Shown: positions 12,132 to 23,998 of the stretch, in pieces
How positions within the stretch are numbered: the stretch's first letter is position 1
How the letters are laid out: every line of letters begins with the position of its first letter
Source: Siphonodentalium dalli
Taxonomy: Eukaryota; Mollusca; Scaphopoda; Gadilida; Siphonodentaliidae
Direction of reading: 5' to 3'
Length of the DNA stretch: 64,000 nt
Assembly: GCA_032622095.1 (NCBI GenBank)
Contig: CP136062.1
Location: 135,384,960 to 135,448,959 of the forward strand
Notes under the pieces: generated by a model
What the model saw: the letters and a program-made list of their open reading frames with translations, nothing else
The model's database searches: none
Told to the model about the DNA's origin: nothing
Position numbers and translations under genes: made by a program

Positions 12132-12713
12132 TCTCATATATATTTTGAAGACCTCTGTCTGTCTGTACCGGTATGTCCTTTATAGAATCGAAAACGGGTT
12201 GACCGATCGAGACCAAACTTCTTATCCAAATGTAAAATGCCACTGGAATCGTCGACGTCGCATTTTGGAGAAGCCCAGATCACCCACTCTCCACTCTCAG
12301 TCACAAAAAACGGCGGTTAATCAAGTGATAATTTAATGAGCGTTTGTTTTTGACGCTTCGCTATAAAGAGCGTTTGTTTACCATTCAACGTTATTAGCAT
12401 CTGCAGAGAGATATACGGGCCATAGTACTCTTATAACATTTCTGCAATATAATTGCATCAAAGTGAATGTATGACACTTAGGTCAGGGCTTATGGGGGGG
12501 GGGGGGAGTTAGTGTGGATATAGGCATAATGCTTCTCAGAAATCCCGGTTACAAACCAAAACTCAGAAATCCCGGTTACAAACCAACACTCACAATTTCG
12601 TCTTTTGCATCAGAGTGGAGCTTTTTATCGGGTCGCATGGAGTGTTGTGTTTTGGACGGGTAAAATCAAGGTAAAATCGGGTTAGCCCGGACGAAGTCGG
12701 GCCCACCAGCTAG
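12132..12713 (+). mobile_element. Helitron-like non-autonomous unit 1 of a head-to-tail array
   Basis: Starts after an A with TCTCATATATATTTTGAAGA and ends AGTCGGGCCCACCAGCTAG. A short CCCGG...TCGGG hairpin lies 11 bases before the end. TC at the 5' end, hairpin plus CTAG (CTRR) at the 3' end and an A host base on the left are the hallmarks of canonical Helitrons. This is the most diverged of the four units: it keeps the CTGTCTGTCTG and CGAAAACGG-type 5' region but lacks good copies of the internal hairpin repeat. It includes a run of about 13 G near 12494 and an internal duplication around 12538-12588 (CAGAAATCCCGGTTACAAAC). It has no protein-coding region. Confidence 0.65.
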
Positions 12714-13308
12714 TCTATTATATATTTTGGAAGATCTGTGTATGTGTTTGTGTGTGTGTGTGTGTAATCGATTAACTCGAAAGCGGCCCACCCGATTTCG
12801 ATGAAACTTGGTATTTTCGGCCGGGGACGAACATAGGCATATTAATTTGTCCGTGCGACGTCACCTTGACCTTGACATCGGGTCATTTCAAGGTCAAACG
12901 CCCGAATATCACGGGATTTCGATGAAACTTGGTATGTGGGGGTACTTTCTTATGGCGAGTCTCATAAGCATATTCATTTGCCCGTGCGACGTGACCTTGA
13001 AATCGGGTAACTTCAAGGTCAAATCGCCAATTTTGATGGGATTTCGACGAAATTTGATACGTGGGGTTACTTTTGTCCACTGATTGTTTTGGACGGGTCC
13101 AATCGTGACCCCGACCAGACCTTGACCTTAAAAATGATCAATTCAAGGTCAAATCTGGTAAAACCGGATGGATTTCGACGGGCACGTTTGTCGGGTACTT
13201 TTGTCGGGCAGTGTTTTTGGACTGGTCAAATCGTGACCCCACTTGACCTTGACCTTCAAAATGGACAATTCAAGGTCAAATCCCGGACGAAGTCGGGTCA
13301 CCTTCTAG
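12714..13308 (+). mobile_element. Helitron-like unit 2
   Basis: Begins TCTATTATATATTTTGGAAG directly after the CTAG of the previous unit and ends TCGGGTCACCTTCTAG with the CCCGG...TCGGG hairpin. Downstream of the 5' end come a (TG)n stretch (about 12741-12766) and then divergent hairpin repeats containing CAAGGTCA and GACCTTGA. Confidence 0.75.
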
Positions 13309-13809
13309 TCTATTATATATTTTGGAAGATCTGTCTGTGTGTGTGTGTGTGTCTGTGTGTATGTCTGTTCGCGATGGACTCGAAAACGACCTAACCGATT
13401 TCGATGAAACTTGGTACGTGGGGGTATTTTCGGCCGGGGAGTGACATGGGCCTATTAATTTGCCCGTGTGACGTGACCTTGACCTTGAAATCGGGTCATT
13501 TCAAGGTCAATCGCCCGAATATCACGGGATTTCGATGAAAATTAGTGTCTAGGGATACTTTCGTATGGGGAGTCTCATAAGCCTATTCATTTGCCCGTGC
13601 GAATTTTGATGGGATTTCCACGAAAGTTGTTACATAGGGTTACTTTTGTCCACTGGGTGTTTTGGACGGGTCGAATCGTGACCCCGACCTGTCGGGTACT
13701 TTTGTTCGGGCAGTGTTTTGGACGGGTCAAATCGTGACCCCACCTGACCTTGATCTTCAAAATGGACAATTCAAGGTCAAAGCCCGGACGAAGTCGGGTC
13801 ACCTTCTAG
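13309..13809 (+). mobile_element. Helitron-like unit 3
   Basis: Same 5' (TCTATTATATATTTTGGAAG) and 3' (CACCTTCTAG) ends as unit 2, and joined to it with no spacer. It is shorter (501 bp) because it holds fewer internal repeats. A (TG)n run follows the 5' end. Confidence 0.75.
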
Positions 13810-14680
13810 TCTATATATTTTGGAAGATATGTCTGTGTGTGTGTGTCTCTGTGTCTGTCTGTTCGCGATGGACTCGAAAACGGCCGAGCCGATTTCGATG
13901 AAACTTGGTATGTGGGGGTGGTTTCGGCCGCGGAGTGACATGGGCCTATTGATTTGCCCATGCGACGTGACCTTGACCTTGAAATCGGGTCATTTCAAGG
14001 TCAAACGCCAGAATATCACGGGATTTCGATGAAACTTGGTATGTGGGATACTTTCGACCGGGGAGTGGCATAGGCCTATTAATATGCCCATGTGACGTGA
14101 CCTTGACCTTGAAATCGGGTCATTTCAAGGTCAAACGCCCGAATATCACGGGATTTCGATGAAACTTGGTATGTGGGGGTACTTTCGGCCGGGGAGTGGC
14201 ATGGGCCTATTAATTTGCCCGTGCGACGCGACCTTGACCTTGAATCGGGTCACTTCAAGGTCAAACGCCCGAATATCACGGGATTTCGATGAAAATTGTT
14301 GTCTAGGGATACTTTCGTATGGGGAGTCTCATAAGCCTATTCATTTGCCCGTGCGACGTGACCTTGACATTGAAATCGGGTCAATTCATGGTCAAATCGC
14401 GAATTTTGATGGGATTTCCACGAAAGTTTATACATAGGGTTACTTTTGTCCACTGGGTGTTTTGGACGGGTCGAGTCATGACCCCGACCTGACCTTGCCC
14501 TTCAAAATCATCAATTCGAGGTCAAATTGGGTAAAACCGGATGGATTTCGACGGGCACGTTTGTCGGGTACTTTTGTCCGGGCAGTGTTTTGGACTGGTC
14601 AAATCGTTACCCCACTTGACCTTGACCTTCAAATGGACAATTCAAGGTCAAAGCCCGGACGAAATCAGGTCACCTTCTAG
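13810..14680 (+). mobile_element. Helitron-like unit 4
   Basis: Begins TCTATATATTTTGGAAGATA and ends CACCTTCTAG at 14680, followed by T, so the array as a whole sits between an A (12131) and a T (14681), the expected Helitron target. It is the longest unit (871 bp), owing to three near-perfect internal copies of a 130-bp repeat. Confidence 0.75.
13891..14460 (+). repeat. 130-bp internal hairpin repeats with TCAAGGTCA motifs
   Basis: GATTTCGATGAAA recurs at 13891, 14022, 14152 and 14282, a period of 130-131. Each good unit includes a perfect 13-bp stem, TTGACCTTGAAAT / ATTTCAAGGTCAA, with a 6-nt loop CGGGTC (for example 13973-14004 and 14103-14134). The stem contains TCAAGGTCA, which equals the extended half-site of SF-1/FTZ-F1 and ERR nuclear receptors. 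The motif is also repeated through units 2 and 3. Whether any receptor binds is unknown. Confidence 0.8.
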
Positions 14681-16079
14681 TATATATATATATATAAACT
14701 GGATTTGTTGATACCTAAAACGGTGAAATTTTAAAGATTTGGTATGCTATTAAACAATAGAACGTGTATTTATATATTATATTGAATCAAGCGTCCAGTC
14801 ATTATACTGGGGACACGTTGATTCGTGTGTGACTGTTGAGTTCAGGCTGATCAAAACAACATTCATACATCGGTGATGACTTAAGCATGATAGCACTCTG
14901 AATGACAGCATCTCAATCCATCAGACTGATTGTGCATGTAGAATGTCCCGACAGTCAGCCTTATGATTCTTATCTTGAAATACCGAGCAATATCCCAGGG
15001 GAACTTATTTTGAGGTGTTCATATATAATAAGTACATTATGAGTCACTGATGTAGCAGGTGGCCTTTTGAAATGTGACGGAGAATCAATGGAATGAGAAA
15101 TCATTGGTCTTGATCTTCAATCTTCTTGGCGATTCGTGTGTAGATTTTTTAGAATACTTGTGGAAGCCGATTGTTTACTGTATAGTGCAGAACATGCATG
15201 TGTACTCCGAATTTTGAAGTATTTGACACGAACACTAAGTGTATGCCTTGTGAATTATGACTGGACGACTTTGTTCGTGTCGTGACGCCAAATGGCAGCT
15301 GACTCAGCGTGTTATCTATTTGTGTCACAACTCTGCACATTGCCACGTTATTGGTTAAAACTGAAAACCAAAAATGAAGACATTCGTTTGGCGGAAGTCG
15401 AATACTTGTCATTTATGCAGACATTAGTATTAGTAAGTTTGCGATAATAAAATAAAGCTAATGTGGTACCGACAGTAACGGAAGTCGCCATGGTTACGGA
15501 CCGGTGCATATATCAAAATACAACTCCTCCTCTTGAATCAGACCAAATTCTCAACTTCGGTAAATACCATTTGACACACACACCCCCTATTTTTGGAAAT
15601 GCTGCAATGCAATTTAATATTTAAGTTAACTTGTCGGAGAATATTCCTTACTTGCTCTAAAACACCACAGTTACAAGAGGTATTGATTGGAAATTTTAAA
15701 TATCATAAAACAAACTATTTCCCATTATGAAATTCCAACTGCTGTTAATTCATGCGTCAAATTCCTAAATGATATGTTTATCTATCCTGTCCCACCTCTG
15801 TCACCACGTCGCAGTCCCTTCTGTCATTGTCTGAGATTCAGTGCGAAGAGGTGCCTACTGACACTCTCATATTTATACTGGACGACGATACGCTGGAATA
15901 AAACGACACCCTGGTTCGCCGACATCTCAACCCCGATTGACAACAAGTTGTCAGGTAATTCCACTTCGCGTTCTAATGCAAAAACTTGGTGCGCCAGGAA
16001 TATGATATAAACGATGCTTGGATTGTTTCTTCCCTGTCATGCTAGTGTCTTCGTCTTTATTCTGTGATTCTTCGTTTAA
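14681..16079. other. No gene recognised
   Basis: Starts with a TA microsatellite at the Helitron insertion point. Open frames at 15149-15412 (minus) and 15687-16010 (plus) have no recognisable domain. Confidence 0.5.
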
Positions 16080-16335
16080 TTAGAAAACGAACCACGCTCC
16101 TTTACTCTTAACGTCGCGTGAGTGGAATTGATCCGGTTCTACGTCGGCTCGCACCGATAACACGGGTAATTACGTTTTCTCATCCCAACATGAAACCCCT
16201 TCACAAGTAATTACTGCGGAAGATTGTTTTTTGATTGGAATGACAATTTCACCTCCGTATATCGGGTATACACCGGGTTATATCAGGAATCTTAAGGATT
16301 CTGATATGAGGTTATAGTACAAAACGATGACACAC
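16080..16335. repeat. Dispersed repeat, copy A
   Basis: The stretch with CACCGATAACACGGGTAATT and AATGACAATTT...CCTCCGTATAT reappears in diverged form at about 19780-19990. The element type is unknown. Confidence 0.55.
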
Positions 16336-16385
16336 ATCTAGTTATATATACCTCTGTGTGTATATATTATAAAATTATTGATTGA

Positions 16386-16648
16386 CCAGAGCCCAGTTGT
16401 CTTTTTTATTACCATGCACCTATCACCAGAAATATTCAAAGCATCAAAGTGTCAATTTTTTCGCAGATGGGCAACATATAAATTCAGAAGACAAGCGCAC
16501 TAACATGCATGTACACTGAAAAAACAGAGTCCGGTTGTCTTTTTATTCCCACATATAACCAGAAATGTTCGAAGCATTTTTGGTAAGTGTCAATTTTTCG
16601 CAGATGGGCAACATATAACATTCAGAAGTCAAGCACACTAACATGCAT
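16386..16648. repeat. Tandem duplication of about 139 bp
   Basis: A unit with CAGAGYCCRGTTGTCTTTTT near its start and CGCAGATGGGCAACATATAA in the middle occurs at 16386-16510 and again at about 16525-16648. A third, more diverged copy lies near 20330-20455, downstream of dispersed-repeat copy B. Confidence 0.7.
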
Positions 16649-17946
16649 GAACTAACAAGATATGGAGGCTTGCTCAACAAGTTCTTTTGAACGAGTACAT
16701 TTGAAATTTTGTAAGATTATTCTAAACCTGAAAAAGTCAACTCCAACATATTTGGTTTATGGCGAAACAGGTAGAAGAAGACCCCCATAGAAGTTACGTT
16801 CTAAAATAGCTAAAATTCTGGGTTTCACTTGTCACAAATACACATGGCAAAATGTCAAAATCGCTCTACACATTGCTGCACAATCATTACACCAAATATT
16901 CTTTTCACCGTGGATTTCCGCAATCAAAGGAATAACTTATTGTTGCGGCGTGTCTCATACTTGGGCGAACCAATATTCACTTATCAACACGATGTGCATT
17001 ATCAAGGTTGTCACAAGAAGTTTATACAAATCGATATATCGCTTTCCAAAAATGGCATGTTTTAATCCTTGATTAAGACAGAATTCACTTTCGAAAACTA
17101 TATCTAAATTCTAGTAATCAAAATAACTTATTCACTTATATATACAAACTCCAAGTATGTTAATACTAAACGAATACACGGTTAGCTGCATGCATACGAA
17201 CGACAGCATTCACGTGCATGTGATCAAGGCATGACGTTATCATTCATTCACCTTTTTGAGATCGCAAATCTGAATGCTGAGATGGATATTCAATTAATTT
17301 CAATTGAAATACATTCATAATAGATATGTACACAATATTTCGAATATGTTATGGATTCATATTTCAGATGACATTCGCAGTCCAATTGATCAGTCTCAGA
17401 TACACATAAAAATACTCGAAAACTCATCAAAACTCCTTAAGTGATACGCATATTTGCTGCACAGATGATCGGCGTTTGGTGACATCTTCATCTGCGGCGT
17501 TAACATCTGTCTGGGCCGACAGTGGTCCATCCATATCGCGCGGATATTGAGAACGACACTGATTTTTTAAATTATGTTCAATCCTATATGCTTCATTGAC
17601 AGATTCAACTATATACCGGCATTTGTTTTGGCGAAGTCCAGGAACTATACTAGTGGGTGGATGTTCTCGAAAATTTTAGGTGAGCAAAAGCAAAAACACT
17701 ATTGAAAGAATTCGCCAAAACATATTAAATGGTTTGATCTGGGAAAACTGATTGACAGCGGGTGGATAAATATTCCTGCTCTATGTGGACGTACACATGC
17801 GTTGTTCGTTGTCTGTTATACGATGAGAAACAAACATATCCCCATATCATATACGTGAAAATGACTTTCCCATTTTCTCGGTTTTGGCGATACCCTGGGG
17901 TTTGGCGATACCATGCACGTACACGGGGGGGGGGGACCATGACGGC
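16649..17946. other. No gene recognised
   Basis: AT-rich, with a run of G at about 17925-17935. Nothing codes recognisably. Confidence 0.5.
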
Positions 17947-18150
17947 AGTTGCGTTGTTGCAGCATTAGTTATTTCATGAAGGGAGCTGCGTTGGTGCAGC
18001 ATTAAATATTTGATGATGGGAGCTGCGTTGGTGCAGCATTAACTCTTTCATGACGGGAGCTGCGTTGGTGCAGCATTAATTATTTGATGATGGGAGCCCG
18101 CGTTGGTGCAGCATTAACTATTTCATGGCGGGAGCTGCGCTGGTGCAGTG
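17947..18150. repeat. 37-bp minisatellite, about 5.5 copies
   Basis: The core GCTGCGTTGGTGCAGCATTA recurs at 37-38 base intervals beginning near 17947, 17984, 18021, 18058, 18095 and 18133. The core GCTGC...GCAGC is itself a short hairpin. Alternate copies carry GATGATGGG or CATGACGGG between cores. Confidence 0.85.
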
Positions 18151-19779
18151 TGTACAGTCTTGGTAAATTGAATTGCTATTAAGTAGCATACGACTATCTG
18201 TTTTAAAGAAAACGTGGACAATGATCAAAGAGATTCAAACTTCCATAGCCACCTGTTCTCCAGGTTAAATCAGGTAGCTTCCACATCACATGGCGGCAGC
18301 CTGTAAACTGCCATAACATATTGTCTATTCTTAGTTGTCAAACTCGTGTCACGTCCTGATGACACCATTAATATGAATATTATTAATTAACTAATTAAGT
18401 TAACCATCGTCCATCCGCATTGGACACGCGTGGTAGGTATTGTTTTATGTGTTCCGGTGTTTCCGTACCATGTACATTGGCTGGGAGAATACATAAGTAC
18501 ATAAAAACGTGATCAAAGTAGAACATCTATTATATCAATATTATCAATATATTTCAAACGGCCAACTTCGTGCTAAACTATACAAGAGATAAACTAGTTC
18601 ACCTCCAAGCACTATATTCGTTCCTATTCTCCTGATATTGCAGAATATTGCTTTTCTGACGTACTGACAATCCTGTATGCAAGGGTCTATCCTTCCCCCT
18701 TGACCTGGCAATTCTTCAAGGATTGTCCACTTATAAATGGACAATCGGTACCTAAAATGGTCATTAATAAATGGACAATCCAACCACGCGTGGCACGCGA
18801 GCTTGGGATTGTCCACTAAATGAAGACATGTTTTATGTTTTGCTAATCCTGCACGTGAGCTTCATATTTAATATGAAGGGCAATAACCCTAAATAACGGT
18901 GATTTGTATGAGAAGAAGTGTTTTTGACGAAATAACGTAGATATTGAAGAAGAGTTGTTGACGAAATAACGGAAATATTCGAAGAAGTGTTTTTAAAGAG
19001 CAAAAAAAAACAAAAAACATCGGATGTTTGAATTTGGGGAGTTCGAGTTGGACATTTTTGCTGGAAACCCTCTCTAAATATAGAAAACCAAAGCCTAATA
19101 CCGAGGCGGTGGCAGAGTCAGACTGGTGCACTCTGGTTTTCGAAATTATCATTCGACCATGCATGCATTATCGAGCCCTCGATATTACTTGCTATTTTCA
19201 TGTTCACTGACCCCTATGACACACCTCACGGGTGTGCGATTTTTATTGTGGATTGGCACGGTCCTCTAAAATGTTGTTTGTGTTTTTAAAGATGAATTTT
19301 GACATAATTCGTAAAATCGACGACAAATTCAAAAAGTCAGCTCCAGGAAGCCCACTATATATAGACTATTTTCGTTAGAATAAACTAGTGAAAGAACAGA
19401 TGCCGAGCTTGATCGCATATTATCATCATGGTTGTCATAGAATGAAATTTATTTATTTTTTCTTAGAAATTTCAAGAATTTTTCAGAAATATGATCGCGG
19501 AAATCGTACCACAACCACGACGAATTTTTATTGTTATAAATCGTCGTTGAATCTCGGTTTTAATTTGCAAGTATTTCGATTTTGTGCAATTTTTTAGTCA
19601 ATCATCTACAAATTTATTTCATAGTAGTCAGTCCAGAATAAAAGATCGCACACCAATGCCGCGTGTGCCCAACGTTGATTTACAACATAGAACATGATTT
19701 TCTCGAGGGCTCGAAAGTGCAGGGTATCTGGAAAAAAAAAACTAGAGGCTTTCTGAGAATCTCTTACCGACCTATCGTA
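18151..19779. other. No gene; small repeats
   Basis: At 18719-18746 GATTGTCCA and TGGACAATC form a 9-bp stem around CTTATAAA-like sequence, and further GATTGTCC copies follow. At about 18905-19000 a GAAGAAGTGTTTTT / GACGAAATAAC motif repeats two to three times. No coding region is recognised. Confidence 0.5.
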
Positions 19780-19990
19780 GAGCTTGCGGTTCCAGATTGA
19801 ATCACACCGATCACACTGGTAATTACGTGTTCGCATCCCAACCTGAAACTCTTTCACAAGTCATTAATGCGGAACATTGTTATTTTTTATTCTAATGACA
19901 ATTTTCCCCTCCGTATATATATCGGGTCCACAGCTGGTTATATCAGGGTGGATTTAATGCTCCCGATATGACGTCAGTTCAAAACGGTGA
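19780..19990. repeat. Dispersed repeat, copy B
   Basis: Diverged copy of 16130-16335: shared CACCGATCACA / GGTAATTACGT, CACAAGT, AATGACAATTT and GGTTATATCAGG landmarks in the same order and orientation. Confidence 0.55.
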
Positions 19991-20977
19991 TTCACTTGTG
20001 CCTATACCTCGGTATAAATATTCTCCATACATGTAGCTCTCGGTACTTTCGGTACTGCCTATATAGGATCTGAATTTTAGAAAATATACTATAGTAAAAT
20101 CTGTCATTTGAATAAACTTTGTATACACAAAAGGCGGGTCGAGATACCAAACAAAAGCATTTGTCATTATATTCAGATTACAGTTCATTGCTGACTTAAA
20201 TATTGTGATACTACGTTCCACTATAAAAAACCTAAATTTCCGAGAAAAAGTTATATTTTGTGTCAATGTCATTTGAGAACCAGCGATATATGGTATTTTA
20301 AGTATACAACACCAGATACAAGTATTGATTAACCAGAGCCCAGTATCTCTATAATGATCTACTGTCAGCAGAAATACGGAAGAATGCGACATGTAGCAAG
20401 TGGCAGTTTCCTTTTTCGCACGCAAATGGGCAGTAAGACACGCACACATACTAAAGTGATAAAAAAGTATAAAATCTGTTATAGCAGAACACAATTTGAA
20501 TACATTAAAGCCCTCAAATTCACGGTAAACTATCAGTGTTAGTCTATTTCAACTCGCCAGGATATAATAATTCCTCTCTCCTGATATTCCAAAATTGTTG
20601 TGCCGTTCGGGGGATATCGCAAGGGTAGTTCTGTCCCATGTACTATACACGGCGTATGTGGGAGACAGATCGGATTCCTCGTCAGATCGCACCGATCACA
20701 CGTGTTAGCACTATGAAATAATAGACACATGCATGTCCAGAAGTATCCTTTCTGTTGATATTCCAGATGTTCAGCCCTTCTCGTAATCCTGCCAGGGCTT
20801 TTCTGCCTCCGTTATTCTTAACGTCGTGTGAGCATAATTCGTCCAGTTCTGCTTGCACCTGGAATATCACTCAAATGCACATAGAAACCACCGCCCATCC
20901 CTTAAGCAACTGACAAATGTACCAGGATAATTAGATTAGCTTCCATTCAGGCGTGTGATCACAAACCTGGGGACATA
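19991..20977. other. No gene recognised
   Basis: A 171-codon minus-strand open frame (19979-20494) overlaps repeat sequence and shows no domain, so I do not call it. The stretch from 20322 on is related to the 16386-16648 repeat. Confidence 0.45.
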
Positions 20978-21078
20978 TAGGGATTCGACCTACCCCGGTT
21001 ACTTTGTCAGTCATGGGTGGCTTAAATATGCCTAATGCGACATTAGTCTTACCATACAACTGAGCCACCGGGAGCCTG
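20978..21078 (-). mobile_element. tRNA-derived SINE head
   Basis: On the minus strand a polymerase III A box, TGGCTCAGTTG (21068-21058), is followed about 55 bases later by a B box, GGTAGGTCGAATCCC (about 21004-20990). The B box forms a plausible T-arm GTAGG/CCTAT. Spacing and motifs match a tRNA-related SINE head. A functional tRNA is not supported because I could not fold an anticodon arm and acceptor stem. Confidence 0.6.
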
Positions 21079-22030
21079 TGACTTTTACAAAATATAGACG
21101 ATATGGATTTGTAGTCAGATCTGAGCTAAACTCGTAATTATATAGGTCACGTATAAATGTTCCACGGGGAAGGGATATCTTGAGTCAATGGATATTCCAT
21201 CTATGGGAAAATATATGTGATGAATACACTGTATACTGTATTGTATATAAACAAAACAAGTATTGACCCGTTATATTCCGGTCTATAGTTATGTTTTTGA
21301 AATAACTCTCACCAAATTATGTAGGCCTATACCTAGTTGTGGGGTTATACCGATCCATGTCCGTTAAAGATGACCAATCTATTAGTCAGATCTACTTTTA
21401 TTTCCGCGAGTACCGATACAAAGTCAGACTGGTCCTTGCCCAAATTGAACTAGCCGCCTGGTTCGTAATAATTTATGCTATATCATCATGTAGTGGAAAC
21501 CCACATCGGAAGTGGCTAATGGATCGGGTATTTAGGGGCGAAACGCTGACCCACCAGTGTGGGTATATTTCCAAGCAAAACGTCACGAAATCGTCTCCTT
21601 TTGTCGTTGTTGTTAGAGTTGGAGTATAGCAACACCACGATATTATCAGCCCAATGAGTTCGCTAATCAATCAGAATTAATTCAGTTACACACCTGATAT
21701 CGAAAGCAGGTGATTCCCTGATCAAATAGGTGTCTATTTCCACTGATCGTTGGGTTGATCACGCGACCAACGTCTGTCCAATCATCTGGATCAGAGGTTC
21801 TGCGCCAATCAACCGATTTATCGACAGGTGTGTTCAGTCTTAATTACACAGGCTAAGCTCTTCACAGATAATTCATCATAGGTATAACCTGATTTAAATC
21901 GTGGATTCACACCGCCATACCATGGCAAATCGGCCAGTTGCGCAATCTACGCACGCAATTGTCGTTGGAGCGGCTCAGTGTCGTGACATTTGCTCGAGTT
22001 TAAAGGAACCTATAATGTTCAGGCCTCAAC
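21079..22030. other. No gene recognised
   Basis: Ordinary AT-rich sequence; short frames only. Confidence 0.5.
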
Positions 22031-22581
22031 TTAAATGGGTAGTGTACGCCAATTTCAATAAATTCCCGATAATAACAACGATATAATATCGATAATATCA
22101 TAATATATAGAAAAATAAGTGATTTGAGTCGAAGATTCTGTAACCGTTCAGGTTAACAGGTTATCTTAAAATCAAAGTTAATAATTTGAAATTAATTTAA
22201 TTTATGGCTCGATCCATCGTAATTTCCGTGTACAAGACGTAATCAAATTAGTTGACGAAAAGTGGATTGGGCAAAGCATGGCACACGTGATAGTGTACAA
22301 AATTATGTTGATACGGGGCGTAAATTGAACTCAAGCCACTCAATGACTAGTGACCATACAATAACTTAAATGAGTATATGGACATTTATTTGAAAAATTT
22401 GCTTGAAAACGGTACCAAAATTAACCGACGACGACAGTTATATTTTCACATTCCGGCTAATCTGCCAACCGTAACATTACTTCGTACTCAACAGACTTTT
22501 AAATAATGGAAATATGGTTACCTTATTTTACGAAGCAGAGACTATAGAAACCAACAATATTTGAGTAGAGTATCCCTTTAA
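22031..22581. mobile_element. TTAA-type MITE related to the element at 23999
   Basis: Left end TTAAATGGGTAGTGTACGCC and right end (complement) TTAAAGGGATACTCTACT are degenerate inverted repeats with TTAA outermost. The left subterminal sequence CCAATTTCAATAAATTCCCG and the later TTTGAGTCGA...ATTCTGT region match, in inverse orientation, the right end of the 23999-25034 element. The two are therefore the same family. Confidence 0.65.
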
Positions 22582-22699
22582 ATATATTAATTGATTATGT
22601 TGTAACATCCTGCACACTGGTTGACAGTAAGATATATACATATCATATATCAAAATGTTCGGCCAGATGTGAGGAATAATTAATCTAATTTAGCCACAT

Positions 22700-23715
22700 C
22701 AATCTGTTTGACCTTAGATGTTTGGGGGATACCCGTTTTCAGAAATAAGATCTGTGAAATCTTTGTATCCCAATGTCCCCTCTTCAGTAAGAAACAGTGT
22801 CTTTGATTGGTCAGAGAGTCGCACAACAAATCCCATGTTTACGCATAGAGCCTTCAACACAAGGACTGATGCCAGTAATTACCGCCCAATATCCCTTTTG
22901 TGTTGGGAAAATACTTGAAAAATTAGTCTTGAAAACTTTAACTCAACATTTTGAAACAAATCACCTGATATATAGCACCAATCTAGCTTCCTTCATGGAT
23001 ACAGCACTACATTCTCGCTATTAGAATTACACCATGACATATGCCGCTCTCTCGAAGGACATTTGCATACTTGTGCTGTATTTTGTGATGTTTCTAAAGC
23101 CTTCGAGAGAGTTTGGCACAGAGGTCTTCTCAAACTTAGGAGGTATACTGCATCCCCTTTCAGACCACTTTCATCGGGAGTCCCCCAGGGCTCCGTAATC
23201 GGCCGTTTTTTATTCATCATATACGTTAACGATATTCATCAAGATTTAGAATCCCTGACTACAGACTCTATTCTGATGGTACTTGTGTCACTACAGCTGA
23301 AACTGGCCCGACCCTTCTTGTTACAAAGGTCATTATTATTTGGGACTGTGCTCCCGATTCCCTTCTAAATACGCTTGACAAATTGCACTTAGATGCGGCT
23401 CGTATTGTATCGGGCTTAACTCGCTCATGTCCCATCACACATAGATTATTAACAGAAATGGGCTGGCAATCACTGCAAGATGGAAGAAAATTTCATAAAT
23501 TTAAAATGTTCAACCGAATCCAAGCTGGAAATGCTCCGAAATATTTGACAGATATATTACCTGCGCGCTACGTGGACAACACAAATTACCCTTCCCGATA
23601 TCCCTACCGTTTTAACTCTTTATCCCGAAAGACTGAATATTATAACAAATCATTCTTTCCTTCTATGATTATCCAGTGGAACAAATTTCTTGATGACCTC
23701 ATGAACTTGACATGA
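22700..23715 (+). pseudogene. Degenerate non-LTR retrotransposon (reverse transcriptase fragment)
   Basis: Plus-strand fragments in shifting frames match the conserved order of a LINE reverse transcriptase. DASNYRPISLL (block 2, near 22870) is followed by VFCDVSKAFERVWHRGLL (catalytic Asp block, near 23085) and SGVPQGSVIGRFLFIIYVND (near 23175). After a deletion comes the C-terminal region LDAARIVSGLTRSCPITHRL to 23715. The YADD block and much of the palm-thumb region are missing, and frames change at least three times. It lacks the endonuclease and is a dead 5'-truncated copy. The C-terminal part resembles jockey/CR1/I-group elements common in molluscs, but the exact clade cannot be fixed by eye. 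Confidence 0.8.
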
Positions 23716-23998
23716 AGAGTGAAATAAAGAAAATAAAGACCATAAGAAGAATATAAACCAAAAGACTATAGAGCAAATACTAGTCGCGATGCATGTTATA
23801 CCGAAACCTCCTCCCTTCTACCTCGTCGGAAGCCGAGCGAGGAACATACTGCACCCTAAACTGCGAAACAGTCGTAGTAATCTTAATTTTGATAAATATA
23901 TTAATCAATTGCCGATTCGCCGAAATGTTGTTGTGGTGTACCCGAGGAAACAGCATACTACTTTTTCTTCGAATGCCCTTACTTTATTTATGAAAGAC
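23716..23998. other. Probable LINE tail and spacer
   Basis: A short A/G-rich stretch with GAAATAAAGAAAATAAAGAC follows the LINE frame and may be its 3' tail. The rest shows nothing. Confidence 0.4.

Noticed and set aside
19979-20494. 171-codon minus-strand frame
   Set aside because: Overlaps dispersed repeats and has no recognisable domain or splice context.
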